From Boothiomyces macroporosus (lineage: Eukaryota; Chytridiomycota; Chytridiomycetes; Rhizophydiales; Terramycetaceae): DNA of 36,116 bases. The position numbers were made by a program, and so were the translations under genes. The notes under the pieces are model-generated. The model saw only the letters and a list, made by a program, of their open reading frames with translations. It made no database searches and was not told where the DNA came from. Below are positions 30,506-36,116 of this stretch, piece by piece. The DNA is taken from assembly GCA_027604185.1 (NCBI GenBank), contig JADGKB010000124.1:1-36116 (forward strand). The letters run 5' to 3'. Position 1 is the first letter of the stretch, and the number at the start of each line of letters is the position of its first letter.

Positions 30506-31668
30506 TTATTGAACTCGGACAATATTACTCAACTCTTCGCCTTCACTAAACGTTTCCTGTGATTTAAGCGGACGCAACCCCTTCCCAAAATAAGTCATGT
30601 TCTGCCAAGCAACCGCCATTGTTGCAACAACGAGGAGCATGGTAATTGCAACTACATTAAACGAATACATACTAAAGAACGTAAGCGAGTTTTTGCTTGA
30701 ATCAAACCTTGGCTCATTGTCCACCCAGATATTCCACAGCTTGGAAATTAAATATCCAAAGCCAGTTAGCAGACCTGCCAGTGTCAAATAAACCAAGTAT
30801 TTGTTTTCTTTTCGCACCTACATAAGCTAAAGTTACTGAATAGTAAGACACAATTAAAAGCAAGAAGGTAGCCGGGAAAGCTATCAGCACATGAGTGACA
30901 ATGGTAGCTGTTGAGCTTTGGTAAGAGAGAACTAGAGCTACGAATTGAACAGAGAAACCCAGGAAAAAGTAAACGTCGACTATGTTAATTAAGAGTACTC
31001 TTGATCAACAATACGTAAATGTGATATAAATAGGTAACATTTCTAACAACCAAATCACATCCAAGCTCCTTGTAAATAGTCCATCCAAAGACATAGTACA
31101 ATTTAAAGGTCAAGTATCCAGATCCCAACAAAGAAATGAAAAACAATACAATTAAAATGACCTCTGGTGCAGAGGTAGGATGTGCGTTTACTCCTGGCAG
31201 GATGCTTGCTACCGAATTTGCCCAGGATTGTGCTTGAACTGACTGCATAATGGAATACACAAACAAAGCGAAATTAAAAATAAAAGTGGTTACTAGTTGT
31301 ATGAGAGATGTTTCCTTCAACTACGTTAATAACACTTACAGCATCTGCGGTCAGTACCAGTTGAAATAGCTGCGCAACGATAAAGAGCCCATGGTAGACT
31401 GTCAAAGCTGCTCCGTTTTTGTAGACGTTTGGGATTTGAACAGAGTCCCGATATCCATACAAATTTGAATCCAGAAACTGCCTAAATCGAATCGCTATGT
31501 AGAGCTCAAAAGCAGAAATTACTATTGCCTGGAGAAATGATAGTTGTAACAAGTACCTGGACCATTTATTATCCGGGATCTATATCAATTGCTGTTTACC
31601 CATCCTTTTGGCTTTGGTTTTTCATATCGTTCAACAGAAGTTCGCTCTAAAGGACCATCACCATCCAT
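30506..31668 (-). CDS. UPF0658 Golgi membrane protein, paralogue B (354 aa)
   Basis: Six exons; introns 31580-31599 (20), 31321-31339 (19), 30980-30998 (19), 30818-30836 (19) and 30652-30672 (21). It starts MDGDGPLER at ATG 31668, as does its neighbour. The length is 354 aa if the last, stop-free intron is spliced and 361 if retained. Seven or eight hydrophobic segments carry UPF0658 marks: ALTVYHGLFIVAQLFQL, LTFKLYYVFGWTIYKELG, YLYHIYVLL, IDVYFFLGFSVQFV and VRKENKYLVY. In S. pombe the family is placed in the Golgi; biochemical function is not known. It is a tandem copy of the gene at 31858-33135. AATAAA overlaps the TAA. Confidence 0.88.
30652..30672 (-). other. Stop-free 21-nt intron (paralogue B)
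   Basis: GTATGTATTC...TTTAATGTAG sits at the same phase-1 position (after TFF) as the proven 20-nt intron 31986-32005 of paralogue A. Because it is 21 nt with no in-frame stop, retention would insert seven residues (SMYSFNV) without breaking the frame. Splicing gives LTFFIAITMLLVVATM, aligning with MTFFIVIMVLLSIATM of paralogue A. Confidence 0.75.
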
Positions 31669-31857
31669 TGCTCCGAAAAAATTATTTGAAAATTTTGGAC
31701 AGCTGTAAACCTTTTCACCAGAATTGTGGTTGAATTCAAAGCAATTCGCCGACAGTATTGGTGATCGGTAGATCGCTTCGAATACAACTGGATCAATTTT
31801 TCGGGAATTGCACAAAGCTGGTTTAGAGTCACATATTAAAAGAGATTGATTTATTAC

Positions 31858-33135
31858 TTATATGGCATACTCTTGTTGAAGCGTATCTTTAGACGAGTCT
31901 CGATTAATATATCCATGGCCAAATTGAAGCATATTGAGCACCGCAACCACCATAGTAGCTATGCTTAGCAGAACCATAATAACAACTAATGTTAGGAATA
32001 TGTACTAAAGAAAGTCATGGAATTCTTTGACGATTCAAAACGAATATCTTTTTCAAAGTAAATCGCAGCGAATTTGGAAAGCACATATCCAATAGCAACC
32101 AAGAATCCGGCCAGAGTAGCGTATACCAAATACTTGTTTTCTTTACGCACCTATCATTATCATTCACTTACTGCATAGTAGGCTAGTATAAGAATAGCCA
32201 CTGCTCCTGTAACAGACACAGTGACATTCAATGCTATCGCAGAGTTGCTATCTACACCATTATTGGTACCGTATGCCAACACTAAAGTAACAAACTGCAC
32301 AATGAATCCGAGCCAGAAATACACATCAATCTTCAATAAAAGAATGTAAATGTGATATAGGTACAATACATCTACATTAATTCAAACTTACTTTTGACTC
32401 GCACATCAGCACCCAATTCCTTGTATGTGGTCCAACCAAACACATAATACAACTTCCAAGTCAAAAAGATCCATGCAATACAAAAGAAGAGCAATACCAC
32501 AATCAAAGCAATAGAGGCACCTCCATACGGATACCCACCATCAATCTCTTTTAATAATGACGAATTGAGTTTGTACACCATGTCTGGATAAGCCTTTGTA
32601 ATATTGTAGGAATCACTGGCCCAAGTTGAAGCTTGACGAGTTTGAATAATTCCGTAGCCAAAGGTAGCCCAATTGAAAGCTGTGGTAGTGACTAATTGAA
32701 TCAATGACAATTGGAACAACTAATTTAAATATAACCTTACTGCATCGGCAATTAGAACGAGTTGAAAGAACTGGGCTCCAATGAGCAATCCATGATAAAC
32801 TGTAATCGCTGCTCCACTCATGTAATCCTTATGAACTGTATAATTGAAACTGTATTCGTATTGCACATGAATGTTGGTAGAATTAGTGTTTGGAGGAATA
32901 CTGGAGTAGTTGCCAAACAAATTCTCCAAGAATCCTCTGAACCCAACCATAATATACAATTCTATTGCTGATACTATTACGAATTGGGCGAATGATACCA
33001 ACAAAGCTAATTTGGCCCAGCGGTTCTGTGGAATCTTTTGTTAGGTTTATTTACCCATGCTTGCTTCTGCTGAGACAAATGCGAACTCCTGTTTCTTTCC
33101 AGAGTGACTCTTTCTAATGGGCCATCACCGTCCAT
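31858..33135 (-). CDS. UPF0658 Golgi membrane protein, paralogue A (391 aa)
   Basis: Six exons; introns 33035-33054 (20), 32720-32740 (21), 32372-32391 (20), 32151-32171 (21) and 31986-32005 (20). The start is ATG 33135 (MDGDGPLERVTLERN). The topology and motifs match paralogue B (AAITVYHGLLIGAQFFQL, LTWKLYYVFGWTTYKELG, IDVYFWLGFIVQFV, VRKENKYLVYATL). It has a longer first lumenal loop with three N-x-S/T sites (NYSS, NSTN, NYTV type), suggesting glycosylation. Four intron positions are shared with paralogue B and one differs. AATAAA lies 3-5 nt past the stop. Only 189 nt separate its stop from the start of paralogue B. Confidence 0.88.
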
Positions 33136-33511
33136 TTGTTTTTTGTTTAGTTTTTCACTTGACTGCTTGTTTTTGTTTGCAACGCCACAAATGCAATCCG
33201 TCCTTGATTGAGCCTCACCATTTACACCTATGAAACGATTCAGTTCTCGGCAATAATTATAGAATTATTTTGAGAGAGATAATTATTTTAGTAATTAGAG
33301 TTCATGAGAGTTGGCAGAGTGAATTGTTTCCCGTTGAAAATTTCAATATAGTTACAATTATTCTTTGGCAAAATGGGCAGAATTAACCTTGGATCTAATA
33401 GCCTGATGCAAACTTTCTCTTTGATAATCTCAGGAAAAGAGTGGGTGGCAACGTTCTACTATTGTCAATGCGAGTCAGCCTCAATTTGATACACACTGAT
33501 GGTATGTTTTA
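33136..33511. other. Intergenic, nothing recognisable
   Basis: 376 nt between the Seb1-like stop and the UPF0658 paralogue A start. The frame continues open for ~35 codons upstream of ATG 33135 without another ATG. No RNA gene or repeat is apparent. Confidence 0.45.
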
Positions 33512-35580
33512 TTAATTTCTTCTTTTTCTTGGTTCATCTTGATGATCACTATTTTGTCTCTTATACTGCTTCTCCAGTCTAGGTGGGAGGGGTAATCCTT
33601 CCCTTGGAGCACTAGCATTTCCTCTCGCATTCAAGACATTCTCCATTGGAACATTTGGTTCTTCACAAACAGTGCCTCCTATAATAGGGCCTAGAATTAG
33701 AAAAGAATACCTCCTCCTCTTGGGGAAGCAGCGATATAAGCTTGATCATTTATAGGTATCTTTGAAATTGGGAATATTGTGAATCCTTCGGTGTAATTGA
33801 AGTGCTCTCTTGGTCCATAGCCGCAACCCCAACCAATTTTAAGATTATGTCCATCCACATGGTATGATTGTAATTGAGATCTTATCATTTCTGCTTCTTT
33901 TCTAGTAGCTATTTTTACAAATGCATTCTTTTTGTTTGAATTGACCTAGCATTAAGATCAGTTACTCTGATTGTTTCGACTCTGCCTACTCTTTCTAGTA
34001 TTTGCTGTAATTGAGTTTGACTTACAGATTGCGGCACTTCTGAAATATATAATGTTCTACTCAAGTCTAATATTAGATAAATGTACATTTTATGCAGTCC
34101 TGCGGAACAGATGGGTCAGGATGACTAGGGACACAATCTGGGCCAGGTCCAAGTTGGAGGGAATCTTGTTTCTTTGGTTTCAACTCGGCAGAGTTAGATC
34201 TGCTCTGACTTTTGTATCTGTCATTATTTGAATTTTGTTGAAATTGATTTTGGAACTGGGAGGAATTACTTGGGTATGTAGGTGATTGAGTATAAGAGGG
34301 AGATTGATTTTGTGGTTGACCCAATAATTGATTTTGTAATTGTATGTTTGGAGGTAATTGATTAAACCCAAAAGGTTGTTGAAACTGAGCCTGCATGAGC
34401 TGTTGGTATTGATTAATATCCTGTGTAGGAACTTGACCGTAGCTTTGTGGAATAAATTGTGGATTTGGAGGGTTCTGCTTTGAATCATGATACTGTCTAG
34501 GGTCTTGATTTCTATCATTATAGCCTTGTCTCGGATCTTGATTTCTATCATTATAGCCTTGTCTAGGGTCTTGATTTCTGTCATTTCTTTGCCTTGGATC
34601 TTGATTTCTGTCATACTGTCTTGGATCTTGATTCCTGTCATTATACCCTTGCCTATCATTCCTGTCATTATACCCTTGCCTATCATTCCTGTCATTATAC
34701 CCTTGCCTATCATTCCTATCATTGTAGCTTTGTCTATCATTTCTTCTAGGATCTTGATTTCGTTCATACCCATCTTGCTTGCCATATCTATCCTTTTCAT
34801 ATCGCTCTTTATCATACGGACGATCTCTAGAGTCTTGCCTTTCAGGCCTATTATCAGATTCTTTACGAGGATCAATTAATTTAGGTGGCTCTTTACCACC
34901 AAGCATTCCAATCAAATTAGACAAGCCAATAGTTTCATTAGACATATTGCCCAATCCCAGTGAATTTGGCTTTACAGAAGATAATAAACTGCTCAATCCA
35001 GAAAGACTAAGGAGGGATTGGCCGCCTAACCCTACTTCTTCAGATTTCCCAAACAAGCCGATACCCGCGGTACTCAAAGGTGAACCTGCAAGTGGCTGTT
35101 GCTGCAACAGAGGAGCAGAAACACTTTCCTTTATTTTTTCAACAGGTTTAGGGCTAGATTAATAGAGATTACTTGAAACACTCGAGCAGCTTCTTCAAGT
35201 CTATACTTGCCAGTAGTTCATTCTGCATCCATAAATTTAAAACTCTCTTCATTTTTTCCTTGTTATTAAATCATTTACTTTATCGTTATCGGGGGCTTGA
35301 GACAGGATATTGAACCAGTCTAACAAGCGAGGTCCTATTATCTTAGGATACTCTGTCTTTTTGCTCTTGAATATGGAATCAATGAGATACACTACTCCCA
35401 GCTTCACTGGGGGAGGACACCTCTTGATGAATTTTTCAATTAAATTAGTTATTTCCACGGGAGGCTGCATTAAATTATGATTACGTTCTTGTGTGCGATT
35501 TTAGTTAGGTTTGTAATTTTAGATACGGATACTGGGATCTTTTCTCCTAGTGAATTTATTTCTCTTTCGAAATCCTCCAT
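33512..35580 (-). CDS. SEB1: Seb1/Nrd1-like CID-RRM transcription termination factor (649 aa)
   Basis: Seven exons; introns 35465-35484, 35259-35278, 35154-35172, 34067-34086, 33946-33965 and 33691-33710 (20, 20, 19, 20, 20 and 20 nt). The start is ATG 35580 (MEDFEREINSLG). Residues ~1-130 form a CTD-interacting domain (VSVSKITNLTKIAHKN; IEKFIKRCPPPVKLGVVYLIDSI). A long Asn/Asp/Arg/Gln-rich linker with tandem repeats follows (~200-330), then a Gln-rich part. An RRM (~485-560: TLYISEVPQSVSQTQLQQIL, NAFVKIATRKEAEMI) is followed by the Seb1/Nrd1-specific GWGCGYGPREHFNYTEGFTI. Homologues bind Ser5/Ser2-phosphorylated RNA polymerase II tails and nascent RNA to direct 3' end formation. AATAAA overlaps the TAA. 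Confidence 0.92.
34504..34602. repeat. 33-bp tandem repeat in Seb1-like linker
   Basis: Units starting at 34504, 34537 and 34570 share CTTGATTTCTATCATTATAG-type sequence and encode the repeated protein unit DRNQDPRQGYN (11 residues). The third unit is diverged. The repeat stays in frame. Confidence 0.85.
34634..34741. repeat. 27-bp tandem repeat in Seb1-like linker
   Basis: Four units start at 34634, 34661, 34688 and 34715, each of the CCTGTCATTATACCCTTG type. They encode DRNDRQGYN-like units of nine residues. The first three are nearly identical, so expansion is recent. Confidence 0.85.
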
Positions 35581-35723
35581 GATTAAAAATTTTTTTAAAA
35601 GTGAAATGAAAATGAAATTAAATTTAATTATCGTATTTTAGAATAGTTGGGATAACGGATTTAAAATCTTTATGCCTTGAGCCGATAAACCTGCAAGTAC
35701 TAGTAAATCTTTTTGGAAAAAAA
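35581..35723. promoter_or_regulatory. Short divergent promoter region
   Basis: 143 AT-rich bases between the ATGs of the Seb1-like gene (minus) and the gene at 35724 (plus), including an A8 run just before the plus-strand ATG. No clear TATA box is seen. Confidence 0.4.
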
Positions 35724-36116
35724 ATGAATTTGAATCAGGAATTCAAGTTATTCTCTCGTCTCTTGTACAAGAACAAGAACCAATTCAAGCACTTTATTCA
35801 GTACCGGAAACTAGAGCATGTACACCGAATATACAAAAAGTATTTATTGGATCCAAAGGATGAACTACTACTACTTGGAATCAAGATCCTAATGCAAGCC
35901 TATGCCTGGCTACGATTATTATGTAAGCAGACTTACTTTATGCCGTTTACACTATCAATGATGTCAATCTGTAGTAGATTAATGTATTATTCCAAAGAAA
36001 TGATTGACAAGGAATATCTCTGCAATATTCATATGCCAATATCATTTAAAGATTCCACAGTAATAGAACAATATCCCGATATAATTAAACCAATAGAACA
36101 ATATCCCGATATAATT
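35724..36116 (+). CDS. Partial gene, possible Rmp1/NEPRO-like protein (131+ codons, runs off right edge)
   Basis: An open frame starts at ATG 35724 (MNLNQEFKLFSRLLYKNKNQ) and has no stop before the window ends. The N-terminal segment, a leucine-rich helix followed by LYKNKNQFKHFIQYRKLEHV and later KILMQAYAWLRLL, resembles the N-terminal helical domain shared by RNase MRP subunit Rmp1 and NEPRO. The marks are a K-N-x-H/F core with aromatic and basic residues around it. The resemblance is by eye and moderate. If correct, the protein would act in nucleolar pre-rRNA processing. The last residues are a 10-residue repeat (IEQYPDIIKP), which the window edge cuts. No intron has been found in the visible part. 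Confidence 0.5.
   Translation, partial: MNLNQEFKLFSRLLYKNKNQFKHFIQYRKLEHVHRIYKKYLLDPKDELLLLGIKILMQAYAWLRLLCKQTYFMPFTLSMMSICSRLMYYSKEMIDKEYLCNIHMPISFKDSTVIEQYPDIIKPIEQYPDII
36062..36116. repeat. 30-bp tandem repeat at the right edge
   Basis: AATAGAACAATATCCCGATA plus five more bases occurs at 36062 and again at 36092, a period of 30. It encodes IEQYPDIIKP in the partial gene. The window ends within the second copy, so the copy number is unknown. An assembly artefact at a contig end is possible if this is one. Confidence 0.8.

Noticed and set aside
33136..33511. Box C/D snoRNA or other small RNA
   Set aside because: TGATG- and CTGA-like motifs occur but without correct spacing or a terminal stem; no tRNA B-box pattern was found in any of the gaps I inspected.
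33946..33965. An 18-nt GT-AG intron next to this site in the Seb1-like gene
   Set aside because: The 18-nt segment does not give the frame needed for the RRM RNP1 strand; the 20-nt intron at 33946-33965 does.
34487..34879. Ile/Leu-rich plus-strand ORF of 130 codons
   Set aside because: It is the antisense shadow of the tandem repeats in the Seb1-like linker.

Overview
The window is nuclear DNA from a fungus, most likely an early-diverging (chytrid-like) one. It is AT-rich, uses the standard genetic code, and carries about 20 densely packed genes. The fungal markers are a Seb1/Nrd1-type termination factor, two UPF0658 Golgi membrane proteins, a DUF2408/UPF0662 protein, an Ale1-type acyltransferase and a BAS2-like secreted cysteine-rich protein. 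A class A (rhodopsin-fold) receptor and a WLKENGCPWN-type ankyrin protein point to an early-diverging lineage. The species cannot be named from the sequence alone. I see no tRNA, rRNA, CRISPR array or transposon.

The main result is the intron structure. I could rebuild 51 introns by matching exon ends to conserved protein families. Of these, 48 are only 19-22 nt long (14 of 19, 25 of 20, 7 of 21 and 2 of 22 nt). They have a GTA-type donor, a CTAAT/CTAAC/TTAAT-like branch site a few bases before the end, and an AG acceptor. After their removal every complete gene with introns gives an open frame of whole codons. Of the three longer introns, one (41 nt, importin) divides exactly into two GT...AG units of 20 and 21 nt, and one (62 nt, proteasome subunit) into three units of 21, 21 and 20 nt, with no exon between units. 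The third is a plain 54-nt intron. Two 22-nt introns need non-AG acceptors (AT and TG), one 20-nt intron has a GC donor, one exon is 13 nt, and one 21-nt intron has no in-frame stop.

Layout. 1-1516 (-): 5' part of an ABCC/MRP transporter. 1849-1971 (-): possible small secreted peptide. 2253-3508 (+): unknown protein. 3786-6857 (-): GTPase with membrane segment and lipase-like tail. 7224-8698 (-): F-box-like/ankyrin-type repeat gene with a frameshift. 9019-12333 (+): HEPN-TPR-Sel1-MYND protein. 12667-13212 (-): TMEM229-like membrane protein. 13417-14370 (+): APH-fold kinase. 14750-15784 (-): class A GPCR. 16063-16572 (+): UspA protein. 16610-17473 (-): secreted Cys-rich protein. 18113-20262 (+): disordered/membrane protein. 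20310-21521 (-): R3H/G-patch protein. 21822-23214 (+): type I glutamine synthetase-like enzyme. 23256-24582 (-): MBOAT acyltransferase. 24713-27885 (-): importin-7/Nmd5. 27984-28843 (+): proteasome alpha subunit PSMA6. 28865-30250 (-): DUF2408 protein. 30506-31668 and 31858-33135 (-): tandem UPF0658 paralogues. 33512-35580 (-): Seb1/Nrd1-like CID-RRM protein. 35724 to the edge (+): possible Rmp1/NEPRO-like protein.

The genes are mostly unrelated housekeeping and accessory functions with no operon logic. Intergenic gaps are tens to a few hundred bases, and an AATAAA motif overlaps or nearly touches the stop codon of most genes, so 3' UTRs should be very short. Introns cluster in conserved housekeeping and membrane genes. 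The ankyrin, GPCR, kinase, UspA, secreted, TMEM229-like and R3H/G-patch genes appear intronless.
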